DNA of 30,775 bases from Bordetella parapertussis (GTDB taxonomy: Bacteria; Pseudomonadota; Gammaproteobacteria; Burkholderiales; Burkholderiaceae_B). The stretch lies in contig CAMEAW010000025.1 in NCBI GenBank assembly GCA_945911685.1, positions 1 to 30,775 of the forward strand. Direction: 5' to 3'. The notes under the pieces are model-generated. The model ran no database searches. It had not been told where the DNA came from and was given only the letters and a program-made list of their open reading frames with translations. The position numbers and the translations under genes are program-made. How positions within the stretch are numbered: the first letter of the stretch is position 1; every line of letters starts with the position of its first letter. Shown one piece after another: positions 7,011 through 14,838 of this stretch.

Positions 7011-7652
7011 ATGAGTAAAAATAATAAAGCAACTGGTGCCGAAGACGTCTCGGCAACTAACATGTTCGAGCATGAAGAAACAAAAACTTTTTCTGTCGAG
7101 CCGCCTATTGTCGACAAAACAGTTGAAGTCGGTTCAACAAGCTATCGCAATCTACTCGCCAGGCACACTGTTAAAAACTGGTCAACTTGGGCTGCGACGG
7201 CAGGGTTGATACCTGTGCCTGGTTTTGATCTTGCGGCAATTGGTAGCCTGCAGGTCAAGATGGTATACGAGCTGTGCAAGGTCTACGAGATCCCTTATAA
7301 AAAAGAGACGGTACAGTCTTTGCTCGGCGGTCTGGCGGGCAGTACGCTGACGGTGCTAGCCTCAGGGTATCTGAGCGCGCGTTTGTTTCGGTTCGTTCCT
7401 TATGCGGGCCCGGTGTTGTCTCTTGTGATCCAACCTGGCTTGGCCTTTGCTTCGACCTTCGTGCTGGGGCACATCTTTATCAGACAGTTTGAGTCTGGTC
7501 AGTCGCTCGTGGGGTTGACGGCAGAGACGGTGAACTCGACCTATCGTGAGCAGCTCGCAAAAACAAAATCTTGGTTTAAGAAGACGGGGCAGGAGAGCGT
7601 AAGCGACGTTCCGGTTTCTGAGTCTAATCATAGTGCTGCTCAGCCTGCTTGA
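7011..7652 (+). CDS. DUF697 (YcjF-like) membrane protein
   Basis: 213 aa from the ATG at 7011, preceded by a CTGGGGG ribosome-binding site; an upstream ORF start at 6987 is not supported. After a charged N-terminal 45 residues comes a DUF697-type core: WAATAGLIPVPGFDLAAIGSLQVKMVYELCKVY, in two parts by eye (WAATAGLIPVPGFDLAA and LQVKMVYELCKVYEIPY), then LLGGLAGSTLTVLASGY and a second hydrophobic hairpin ending FVLGHIFIRQFESG. The family is found alone or fused to dynamin-like GTPases (YcjF next to YcjX) and its biochemical role is not settled. Here no GTPase is adjacent. It sits 69 bp upstream of the ABC exporter on the same strand. Confidence 0.8.
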   Translation: MSKNNKATGAEDVSATNMFEHEETKTFSVEPPIVDKTVEVGSTSYRNLLARHTVKNWSTWAATAGLIPVPGFDLAAIGSLQVKMVYELCKVYEIPYKKETVQSLLGGLAGSTLTVLASGYLSARLFRFVPYAGPVLSLVIQPGLAFASTFVLGHIFIRQFESGQSLVGLTAETVNSTYREQLAKTKSWFKKTGQESVSDVPVSESNHSAAQPA

Positions 7653-7661
7653 TCGTATCGC

Positions 7662-7695
7662 TGCAGAAAATAACTCTCCCTACCTTGCAGAAAAT
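7662..7695. repeat. direct repeat TGCAGAAAAT x2 upstream of the exporter gene
   Basis: The 10-mer TGCAGAAAAT occurs at 7662-7671 and 7686-7695, 24 bp start to start, ending 26 bp before the exporter ATG. Two direct copies on about the same face of the helix could be a regulator site, but no promoter elements with good spacing were found beside it. Confidence 0.35.
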
Positions 7696-7721
7696 CACCG
7701 TACTATTTTTCTGAGTGATCT

Positions 7722-9362
7722 ATGCGTCGCTATCTTAAATTTGATTTGATAGAGTTTCTCGCGAGGGGGAGCCACCAAGAATTAAAGAATGTAGCGATCC
7801 TGTCGTTATTTGCGGGCGTCTCTAATACGGCGCTGATTTCGCTCATTAACTATTCCTCTCAACGGGTGTCTGAGCATCTCAGCGTCACATGGCACTTTTT
7901 TATATTTGCTGCGCTACTGCTTGGTTTTATGTACGGAACAGCCAGGGTCTCCAGATCGAACGTGATCGGTGCCCAAGCCTTGATTCATAAATTCAAAATC
8001 AAGATCATGGGGCAGGTGTTCAAGTCTCAATTAATCAAGGTCAATGAAATCGGACGCGGCGAAATTCTTCAGCTGCTGGCGCGAGATGCGCACGTGGTGT
8101 CGCAGGGCAGTTTTATGTTGATCGGAGTGAGTCAGGCGATTGCGACGGTCGTGTTTTTGACCTTTTATATGGCCTTCATTTCTTGGCTCGCATTTGTAAT
8201 GATCCTGGCCTCGATTGTGCTGTTTTTTGTGGTTAGTCTGATCGGTATGCGCACGTCGAGCAGCGAACTCGCGCAGACCGTTGTGAAAGAGAAGTATGTC
8301 AATTCACTATTTGATGATTTCTTGAGCGGTTATCAAGAAGTGAAAATGGATTCGCGCCGTGCTAGAGATATCACCCGCCAAATGATTGAAAAATCGCGTG
8401 AGAGCTCGCAGTTTAAGGGTGAGGTACTGAGTGACGTGCTGCAATTCTTTAACTATATGCAGGTGTTGATGTTTGTTGTAGTGGGCCTGTTGATCTATTT
8501 AGTGCCAGAGTTATCTCCTGATTTTTCTGAGCAAGTTCTGCAGGCTACGACCACCTCACTGTTTCTTGTGTCCTCTTTGACTGTTGTAGTGCAGACAATG
8601 CCTTCGCTGACGCAGGCAAATCTGTCTGCACGCTCATTGATAGATCTTGAAAGGCGTTTGTCTGATGAAGAGGCTGAAACGGCATCCAAGCAACATGAGA
8701 TTTATTCTGAGTTTAAGTCACTGACGTTTCAGGACATCTGCTTTGACTATACAAATGGCAAGGCAGATACTCAATTCAAACTTGGGCCAATCAGCTATCA
8801 GTTTGAGGCGGGTAAGGTCTACTTTATTCGAGGTCGCAACGGCGCCGGTAAGACGACTATGATTCGTTTGCTGACGGGGCTGTACACGCCTGAGTCGGGT
8901 CAAATCATGGTCAATGGCGAACAGGTTGTTTCTCAACCATCGACAGCGGACTATCGCGACTTGTTTGCCGTGGTATTTAGTGATTTTCATTTATTTAAGA
9001 AAACCTTCGGACTGAATCAGATTAGCGATCAAGAAGTGACTGAACTGCTTAAACAATTTGAGATCGAGGCCCATGTCCAAGTGCGGGATGGAGAATTTTC
9101 GACCGTAAGGCTTTCGAGTGGACAGCGCAAGCGACTGGCCTTGGTTGTCGCTTTACTTTGTAAAAAACCCATTATGGTTCTTGACGAGTGGGCCGCCGAT
9201 CAGGATCCGCAGTTCAGAAAAGAGTTCTACGACATCATCATTCCCCGTCTTCGAGCAATGGGTAAGACGGTCATCGCCATCACCCACGATGACCAGTACT
9301 ACAGCGCCGCCGACAAGGTCTTGAGCATCAGTGACGGAATGTTGGTTGAGGAGGCCGTGTGA
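7722..9362 (+). CDS. cyclic-peptide (SyrD/PvdE-type) ABC exporter, fused TMD-NBD
   Basis: 546 aa, a half-transporter expected to dimerise in the inner membrane. The transmembrane domain spans about residues 25-300 with clear hydrophobic segments near 27-42, 57-72, 132-175 and 247-290. The ATPase domain follows: Walker A GRNGAGKT at 371-378, the segment VVFSDFHLFKK near 418-427, which is a fingerprint of the SyrD/PvdE group in place of the usual Q-loop Gln, signature LSSGQ at 464-468, Walker B IMVLDE at 484-489, and the H-switch in AITHDD. Relatives export non-ribosomal lipopeptides and siderophore precursors from the cytoplasm. The gene overlaps the next SPFH gene by 4 nt. In this setting it most likely exports the product of a megasynthase outside the window; the substrate is inference. 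Confidence 0.92.
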   Translation: MRRYLKFDLIEFLARGSHQELKNVAILSLFAGVSNTALISLINYSSQRVSEHLSVTWHFFIFAALLLGFMYGTARVSRSNVIGAQALIHKFKIKIMGQVFKSQLIKVNEIGRGEILQLLARDAHVVSQGSFMLIGVSQAIATVVFLTFYMAFISWLAFVMILASIVLFFVVSLIGMRTSSSELAQTVVKEKYVNSLFDDFLSGYQEVKMDSRRARDITRQMIEKSRESSQFKGEVLSDVLQFFNYMQVLMFVVVGLLIYLVPELSPDFSEQVLQATTTSLFLVSSLTVVVQTMPSLTQANLSARSLIDLERRLSDEEAETASKQHEIYSEFKSLTFQDICFDYTNGKADTQFKLGPISYQFEAGKVYFIRGRNGAGKTTMIRLLTGLYTPESGQIMVNGEQVVSQPSTADYRDLFAVVFSDFHLFKKTFGLNQISDQEVTELLKQFEIEAHVQVRDGEFSTVRLSSGQRKRLALVVALLCKKPIMVLDEWAADQDPQFRKEFYDIIIPRLRAMGKTVIAITHDDQYYSAADKVLSISDGMLVEEAV

Positions 9363-10291
9363 CAGTGAGCACGTTTAAGACCTCTGATGAAGTCAAGCAC
9401 CCGCCTATGACCAGGCGTCGCAAGCGTCATCTCGTACCATTGTTGGTTTCGATGATTTTGCTCTTGACCGGCATAGTGCTGTTATGGCAACGTATAGTGA
9501 TTGTCGTCCCTGGTGGAAGTGTTGGCGTGTTGTATCGCCCTCTCTCAGGAGGTGTTCAGCTTAACCGAGTCTTAAATGAAGGTCTCCATATCATTTGGCC
9601 ACTTAATTATGTGACGCAATACAGCACGCGCGTCAATGTTCAAGAACTAGAATTAAATTTACTAACCTCTGACCTCTTGGAGGCAGACGTTAAAGTTGTG
9701 TTTCAGTATGAGATCAACCGTCAGACAGTCGCCTTATTGCATCGCTATGCAGGGCCAGATTTTTTGAAAAAAATCATCACCCCGCAGCTCGTCGCGGCTC
9801 TGCGCGATCAGGTTTCTAAATACAGTTCGAAAAATGCTTTCACAGCAGATTTAAGAGAGATGCTGACTAACATCACGATCATCGCGGATGATTTGATTTT
9901 GGATGACCTGAGTCCGCCGGGGCTCATTAACGTCAGGTTGGTCAAACTCAGCGCAATCGAGATTCTTTCTGTAACTTATCCGCAGTCGGTACGCGATGCG
10001 ATTCACCAAAAAATGGTAGAGGCTCAAAATGCTGAGGCGTATGCATATCTTGTAGATATTTCCAGGCAAGAGGCTGAAAGAAAAGTCATCGAAGCAAGAG
10101 GGATTAAAAATTTCCTAGATCTCGCCTTTAACGGTGTCAATGCAGACTACCTTCGCTATCGAGGCGTAGAAGCAAGTGAATCTATGGCGAAGTCTGCCAA
10201 TGCAAAAGTACTGCTTTTTGGTTCAGGAGCGAGTGGACTGCCTCTGATGCTCAGTGATCAGGTGGTTCAGCAGGGCTTACCTTTAAAGTGA
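9359..10291 (+). CDS. membrane-anchored SPFH/prohibitin-family protein, copy 2
   Basis: 310 aa with a GTG start inside the exporter stop (GTGTGA), so translation is coupled to the ABC transporter; an inner ATG (MTRRRKRH) is a less likely alternative. The architecture matches copy 1 at 4269-5189: a basic N-terminus, one membrane segment (LLVSMILLLTGIVLLW), then IVVPGGSVGVLYRP and the SPFH domain, a helical QEAERKVIEARGIKNF region and the same GSGASGLPL near the C-terminus. The two proteins share 163 of 260 aligned residues, with the DFLKKII and DYLRYRG segments almost unchanged. Coupling to the exporter suggests comparable dosage and a physical association, for example as a scaffold around the transporter; this is inference. 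Confidence 0.87.
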   Translation: MTVSTFKTSDEVKHPPMTRRRKRHLVPLLVSMILLLTGIVLLWQRIVIVVPGGSVGVLYRPLSGGVQLNRVLNEGLHIIWPLNYVTQYSTRVNVQELELNLLTSDLLEADVKVVFQYEINRQTVALLHRYAGPDFLKKIITPQLVAALRDQVSKYSSKNAFTADLREMLTNITIIADDLILDDLSPPGLINVRLVKLSAIEILSVTYPQSVRDAIHQKMVEAQNAEAYAYLVDISRQEAERKVIEARGIKNFLDLAFNGVNADYLRYRGVEASESMAKSANAKVLLFGSGASGLPLMLSDQVVQQGLPLK

Positions 10292-10307
10292 CCAAGCGGA
10301 TAAACGG

Positions 10308-11801
10308 ATGATCGATCCGATCCAGCACACTCATGGGCTGGCTGCGTCGGTGACGGTGGTATCAATCAGCTGCCTGAGCGCTTTGGTGCTCCATCATGTC
10401 TTAAGGTATTTCGAGTTTAGAGACAAGAGCTTTCTGCTCTTTACCGGGTTTGCCTCGGCCACTTGCCTGACAATACTTATTGCAAATGATCTTACAAGAC
10501 TGTCTTTGTGGTTGCCTTGGAGTCGCTGGCAGCAATCTGCCCCGATGGCGTTTCTGTCTCTGAGCGCAGTAGTGAACTTAATGTTTAGTAGAGTCTTTCT
10601 CAATACGCGACAACTCGTGCCTAAGATTGATGCTGCCATGCGTCTTCTCGTCGGTGTCGTTGCGATGTTAATTTTTTTACTTGTGTTGGCTGTGTATTTT
10701 CTATCCGCGAGTGGTTGGCTTGTTGAAATTTTATTGTTACTTATTTTGCTTTCGACAGCCCTGATACTGTATGCCACCTTTCAGTTCATACGCGCCGATC
10801 ACACAGAGGGCTATTATTTTTTATTGGCGCAGTCCTTGGTCTTGCTGGGAGTTTTTGCGTTAGCCTTCAGGCACCTTGGCTTGTTTTTGATGCAGTCTGT
10901 CAGTTTTTATGCCGCTCAGCTCGGTCCAGCGTTAGAAATGTTGTTTTTTTCGCTTGCCCTGTCTGTTCGGAGTCAGAACAACAGAAACCGGAGTGAAGCA
11001 GTTCTGCGTGATACGAGTCAGGCGCTTTTAGTGTCACTCGAATCTAGCAGAGACATTGAGGCGAGTCTGGTCAGCACTATGCGCGCACGAACGCATGAGC
11101 TAGAAATCTTGCTGAAAAATGAAAAAACACATAGGGAACAGCATGACCGCTTTGGCGCTATGATCTCTCACGAGTTTCGAAACCCTTTGGGGATTATCGA
11201 AAGTCAGGCTGCGCTACTCAAGCGAGAGGATAGCGTTGGCGTAAATAACATTGCAAAGCGAATTATTGCCATCTCCAGTGCGACGCATCGCCTAGCGCTT
11301 CTTTTTGAAAAGTGGTTGCAACACGATCGGCTGAGTTACGCTCCCGACTCTGTGCGCGTTAAGCCTATTGATTTGTCGATCTGGATGCCCAATCTAATAG
11401 AAAAATGCAGGGTTTACCAAAACAACCATACCCTCGAGTTAGTGCTTTTACCTGAGGCCCAGCACTTACTGGCTGATGAGCAGTTGTTGGATATTTTATT
11501 GTTAAATTTGATTGATAACGCCTGTAAATACTCTCCTGCTGCGAGTACAGTGCGAGTCGAAACGCGTAATCGTTCTGGCATGACCGGGGTCGCAGTGATT
11601 GATCAAGGTTGTGGTGTTGCAACGCAATTTCATAAAGATATTTTTCTTGAATATTTTCGAGTCGATCCAGAGAGCAAGGTGCGCGGCGTTGGCTTGGGTT
11701 TATCCTTTGTCAAGCGTATCGTCTCATTGCACAGTGGTGAAATAGAGTTAATCAGCGATGTCGGGCAGGGTAGTTCTTTTTGCGTCTGGTTTCCAAAGTA
11801 A
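10308..11801 (+). CDS. multi-pass membrane histidine kinase (7TM-type sensor)
   Basis: 497 aa. Residues 10-220 are hydrophobic with about seven membrane segments, resembling the 7TMR-DISM type, and no large periplasmic domain is visible; the signal may therefore be sensed in the membrane. A linker of about 55 residues, possibly coiled coil, leads to the HisKA domain with His288 in ISHEFRNPL. The ATPase domain has the N box (Asn400/Asn404 in NLIDNACKYS), G1 DQGCGV at 432-437 and G2 GVGLGLSF near 460. It probably phosphorylates the regulator encoded at 6203-6886. The gene follows SPFH copy 2 by 16 bp and seems to close the accessory block. Confidence 0.9.
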   Translation: MIDPIQHTHGLAASVTVVSISCLSALVLHHVLRYFEFRDKSFLLFTGFASATCLTILIANDLTRLSLWLPWSRWQQSAPMAFLSLSAVVNLMFSRVFLNTRQLVPKIDAAMRLLVGVVAMLIFLLVLAVYFLSASGWLVEILLLLILLSTALILYATFQFIRADHTEGYYFLLAQSLVLLGVFALAFRHLGLFLMQSVSFYAAQLGPALEMLFFSLALSVRSQNNRNRSEAVLRDTSQALLVSLESSRDIEASLVSTMRARTHELEILLKNEKTHREQHDRFGAMISHEFRNPLGIIESQAALLKREDSVGVNNIAKRIIAISSATHRLALLFEKWLQHDRLSYAPDSVRVKPIDLSIWMPNLIEKCRVYQNNHTLELVLLPEAQHLLADEQLLDILLLNLIDNACKYSPAASTVRVETRNRSGMTGVAVIDQGCGVATQFHKDIFLEYFRVDPESKVRGVGLGLSFVKRIVSLHSGEIELISDVGQGSSFCVWFPK

Positions 11802-11857
11802 AAGCTTCCAGTACACGCAATATTTTTTAAGACTCCGACCAATCATTGCAACCACGC

Positions 11858-11887
11858 TTGTGTCCGAACGAACGGCGCCAGTACAAT
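11858..11887 (+). promoter_or_regulatory. candidate promoter for msrQ
   Basis: TTGTGT at 11858-11863 and TACAAT at 11882-11887 with an 18-bp spacer. Transcription would start about at the proposed msrQ ATG (11894), giving a leaderless or nearly leaderless message, which agrees with the absence of a Shine-Dalgarno sequence there. Confidence 0.35.
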
Positions 11888-11893
11888 CTCCGA

Positions 11894-12538
11894 ATGGCTA
11901 CGCGCACGCTTAAAACCCTCTCAGTCCGCACGCTTGATCGTGCAAAAATTTTGCTCTTTATTGGGGGCTTGTATCCGCTTTTGCGGTGGGTGTGGCTAGG
12001 CCTGCAAAATGATTTGAGCGCCAATCCGGTTGAGTTTTTGTCGCGCTCGTCGGGCACTTGGACCTTAGTGTGCCTGCTCGTGACGCTCTCTGTATCGCCG
12101 CTGAGGCAGTGGCTCCAACAACCAGCTCTGCTGCGTTGGCGAAGAATGTGCGGGTTGTTTACCTTCTTTTATGCAAGTCTTCACGCGCTCGCCTGGGCAT
12201 GGTGGGATCAAGGCTTTGAATGGGCGCCAATGTTGTCTGATGTTTGGAAACGACCTTTCATCATGGTCGGCATGGCAGCTTTTTTGACGATGTCGTTGTT
12301 GGCGATTACCTCAACCCACGGTTGGATGCGCAGGCTTGGGCGACGCTGGCAGCATTTGCATAGTTTGATTTATGCGATTGCCGTGCTTGGTTTGCTGCAC
12401 TATTACTGGCACAAGGCCGGTAAAAATGATTTCTCAACCGTCACGATTTACGCAGCCTTTATGGCGCTACTACTGGGGTGGCGTTTGTGGCGTTTTCAAA
12501 AACGCCGCGTCCTGGCGCGTACCGCGCCGATCAGGTGA
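11894..12538 (+). CDS. msrQ: MsrQ, haem-binding membrane subunit of the periplasmic methionine sulfoxide reductase
   Basis: 214 aa from the ATG at 11894; a TTG at 11846 would add 16 residues unlike the family. It is a multi-spanning protein of the ferric-reductase-like transmembrane family. MsrQ passes quinone-derived electrons to the periplasmic molybdoenzyme MsrP, which repairs oxidised methionines. Family features: WRRMCGLFTFFYASLHAL with a haem-ligand His, KRPFIMVGMAAFLTMSLLAITS, and RRWQHLHSLIYAIAVLGLLHYYW with further histidines. msrP, normally directly upstream, is absent: the gene before it encodes a histidine kinase. Either msrP lies elsewhere, or the accessory region replaced it. 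Confidence 0.88.
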   Translation: MATRTLKTLSVRTLDRAKILLFIGGLYPLLRWVWLGLQNDLSANPVEFLSRSSGTWTLVCLLVTLSVSPLRQWLQQPALLRWRRMCGLFTFFYASLHALAWAWWDQGFEWAPMLSDVWKRPFIMVGMAAFLTMSLLAITSTHGWMRRLGRRWQHLHSLIYAIAVLGLLHYYWHKAGKNDFSTVTIYAAFMALLLGWRLWRFQKRRVLARTAPIR

Positions 12539-12593
12539 GCTTTGGGGGCAGACAAACTGAGCCTGAGTACACGCAAGCCTGAGAAGGTATGCC

Positions 12594-13424
12594 TTAGAGC
12601 CCCGAGCCATTGGTGGGTAGGGCGCGTAATCTGGCTGCAGTTTGTGCGTCTGGTTTGCTGTTGACCAACTCAGGTCGATAGTGCATTTGAAACGCAGCAA
12701 TCGTGTGCAGGGTGTTTGCGTCAAAGTAATTAGATTCGGGCACGCTGTAACCCACGCGTTTTAACTGTTTTTGAAACCAGCCAGCGTCGGGTGGGCCGTT
12801 GCGTACGTATTCAGCTTGATATTTGGTGGCGGCAGCCTCGTCAAACCAACGACCAACCCCCGCTTGTGCAAGTTTTTTCCAGGGAAACGCAGGCCCTGGG
12901 TCTTGCTTGCGCAGCGGCGCGACGTCGCTATGGCCTACGATATTTTCAGGCGCCACGCCATGACGTTTGGCAACCTCACGCGTCAGCGTAATGACCGCAT
13001 CGATTTGTGCGGCAGGAAATAAAGGGCCCACGTCACCGCTACTGTTGCGCACCCAGCCCGGATGAACGATTTCGATACCGATCGAGCGAGGGTTCACGAA
13101 GGTACGACCATACCAGCTACTTTCGCCGGCGTGCCAGGCGCTTAAATTTTCGTCAACGAGCTTATAGACCACTGGTTTGCTGTCGTCAGAGACAACGTAG
13201 TGCGCACTGACTTCGCGGTTAGTGAGGGTTAGCAAAGCGCTTGGCTTGGTAGAAGCCGTGTAATGCAGCACGATGATGTCAATGCGGCTATTTTTACCAT
13301 TGGCCTTCAGCGATTCATCTAGCCTGTAATCGCCGCCACTATTTTGCGAGGCACAGCCCGCTAACGCCAGCAAAATTAAAGTCACTACAAACGCTTTGCA
13401 GCGAGGAAAAAAAATCTCAGCCAT
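12594..13424 (-). CDS. amiD: lipoprotein N-acetylmuramoyl-L-alanine amidase, AmiD-like
   Basis: 276 aa from the ATG at 13424, which has CGAGAG upstream; an ATG at 13466 would add 14 residues ahead of the signal peptide. The signal ends in the lipobox LALAGC with Cys24, so it is a lipid-anchored envelope protein. The amidase_2 domain (about 40-190) has zinc ligands His54 (IIVLHYT), His165 (VGHSDVAP) and Asp175 (KQDPGP). The C-terminal 70 residues resemble a PG_binding_1 three-helix domain (FDANTLHTIAAFQMHYRP). It should cleave the bond between N-acetylmuramic acid and L-Ala in murein or anhydro-muropeptides. Length and layout match E. coli AmiD (also 276 aa by memory). It converges with msrQ. 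Confidence 0.87.
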   Translation of the reverse strand: MAEIFFPRCKAFVVTLILLALAGCASQNSGGDYRLDESLKANGKNSRIDIIVLHYTASTKPSALLTLTNREVSAHYVVSDDSKPVVYKLVDENLSAWHAGESSWYGRTFVNPRSIGIEIVHPGWVRNSSGDVGPLFPAAQIDAVITLTREVAKRHGVAPENIVGHSDVAPLRKQDPGPAFPWKKLAQAGVGRWFDEAAATKYQAEYVRNGPPDAGWFQKQLKRVGYSVPESNYFDANTLHTIAAFQMHYRPELVNSKPDAQTAARLRALPTNGSGL

Positions 13425-13487
13425 TAAAACTCTCGTAAAAAATTTTAGTGATTCATTCTTAGCCATTTACACGTAAAGGCGATCGCG

Positions 13488-14225
13488 CTACGCAGCTTGA
13501 AATAAAAATAAGGTCGGGTGTTTGTCGAGTACGGGTTTGGGTTGGGATTTCCATTGCGTGATTGTGAGCGTACGCACCCACTCATCTTGGGTGGTGAGCG
13601 AGCGCGCCACACACAGCCGGGTGTTGCCCTTGAGGTGTTCAAGCAAACTATTAAACATCGCCAGATTGCGGTAGGGCGTTTCGATGAGCAATTGCGTTTG
13701 CTTTTGTTTGCTTGAAGTTTGCTCCCACACTTGTAGTTGTCGACTGCGGTCCGTTGCCTCGACCGGCGCGTAGCCATGAAAGACAAAGCGCTGGCCATCA
13801 AGCCCGCTTGCCATGAGGCCCAGCAGTATCGACGAAGGCCCGACCCAGGGCTTGACGGTGATTCCCCAGTTGTGCGCAATGGTGACGGCGCGTGCACCCG
13901 GGTCGGCGACTGCAGGGCAGCCCGCCTCAGAGACAAGGCCAATATCGAGGCCAGCCCGCAGCGGTTTCAGCCAGCTTTGCAGTTGCTCGTCATCGATGCG
14001 AGGGCTGAGCTCGTGAATGGTGATCTCTTGTAAAGGCCGAGCCAGAGACAACAGCTTTAAAAACGCCCGGGCGGTTTTGGCATTTTCGGCGATGTAGCAG
14101 CTGAGCAAGCCAGCTTGCGCCTGAGCCGATGCGGGCAGCCACTGCTCGATGGGGGCAATGCCTAAACCCACCGGCATCAAATGCAAGGTGCCACGTGCTG
14201 AAGTAGAGCTCGATGTTGTTGTCAT
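13488..14225 (-). CDS. RsmI-family (tetrapyrrole-methylase fold) SAM-dependent methyltransferase
   Basis: 245 aa. The N-terminal GTLHLMPVGLG, the central GLVSEAGCPAVADPGA and the later VGPSSILLGLMASGLDGQRFVFHGY are RsmI/TP-methylase signatures. RsmI methylates the ribose 2'-O of C1402 in 16S rRNA, but this protein is about 40 residues shorter and diverges in the segment after the first motif, where RsmI has PIGN. It matches a second RsmI-like protein common in Burkholderiales next to maf, whose target is not established. Its ATG overlaps the maf stop by 4 nt, so the two are co-translated. Confidence 0.82.
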   Translation of the reverse strand: MTTTSSSTSARGTLHLMPVGLGIAPIEQWLPASAQAQAGLLSCYIAENAKTARAFLKLLSLARPLQEITIHELSPRIDDEQLQSWLKPLRAGLDIGLVSEAGCPAVADPGARAVTIAHNWGITVKPWVGPSSILLGLMASGLDGQRFVFHGYAPVEATDRSRQLQVWEQTSSKQKQTQLLIETPYRNLAMFNSLLEHLKGNTRLCVARSLTTQDEWVRTLTITQWKSQPKPVLDKHPTLFLFQAA

Positions 14226-14812
14226 TTGTTTGTGTCTAAAAGTGGATCAAGCCCAACCTGGGCGAGCATCCGTGTCAATTCGATCAGGGGAAGCCCAATG
14301 ATCGAAGTCGGGTCGCTGCTGTTCATGCTCTGCATCAGCGCAATACCCAGGCACTCGGCTTTGGCACTGCCTGCTGTGTCAAACGGTTGATCGATAGCGA
14401 TGTATCGCGTAATGGCAGCGTCAGAGAGCGTGCGAAAGACGCAGTGTGTTGGCACCACCACGCTTTGTATCTGCGGCCCCAGTACAACCGCCATTGCGCT
14501 AAAAAAAGTGACAGTCTGGCCTGACAGCTGCTGCAACTGGCGATGTGCCGCCGCCGCGTGACCGGGTTTACCCAAAGGTTGACCGTTTAACGAGGCGACT
14601 TGATCGGCGCCAATCACAACATGGGTGGGGTAGGCTCGAGCAATGTGTTGTGCCTTAGCGATTGCAAGTCGCAAGGCAAGTTGCTCGGGCTGTTCGCCTG
14701 GCAAAGGTGTTTCATCTAAATCGGGCGATTCTGAAAAGAAAGGAATTTTTAGCCTAGAGAGCAGTTCTTGGCGATATTTGGAGCTTGAGGCAAGTATTAA
14801 GCGAGCGGTCAC
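14222..14812 (-). CDS. maf: Maf-family nucleotide pyrophosphatase
   Basis: 196 aa from the GTG at 14812 (VTARLILASSSKYRQELL). Maf proteins hydrolyse modified or canonical nucleoside triphosphates to monophosphates. Seen here: the LASSSKYR phosphate loop, a DLDE motif near residue 32, the ADQVA motif with the catalytic Asp, and GKPG. The short YceF-type lineage (m7GTP-preferring) is likely but not proven. A GTG at 14860 would add 16 residues and has AAGAG upstream, but that extension overlaps the -35 of the promoter for the opposite operon and does not look like family sequence, so I prefer 14812. It is followed by the methyltransferase with a 4-nt overlap. Confidence 0.88.
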   Translation of the reverse strand: MTARLILASSSKYRQELLSRLKIPFFSESPDLDETPLPGEQPEQLALRLAIAKAQHIARAYPTHVVIGADQVASLNGQPLGKPGHAAAAHRQLQQLSGQTVTFFSAMAVVLGPQIQSVVVPTHCVFRTLSDAAITRYIAIDQPFDTAGSAKAECLGIALMQSMNSSDPTSIIGLPLIELTRMLAQVGLDPLLDTNK

Positions 14813-14838
14813 GAGGATGTTGGTTCTGGGTCTGTCTA

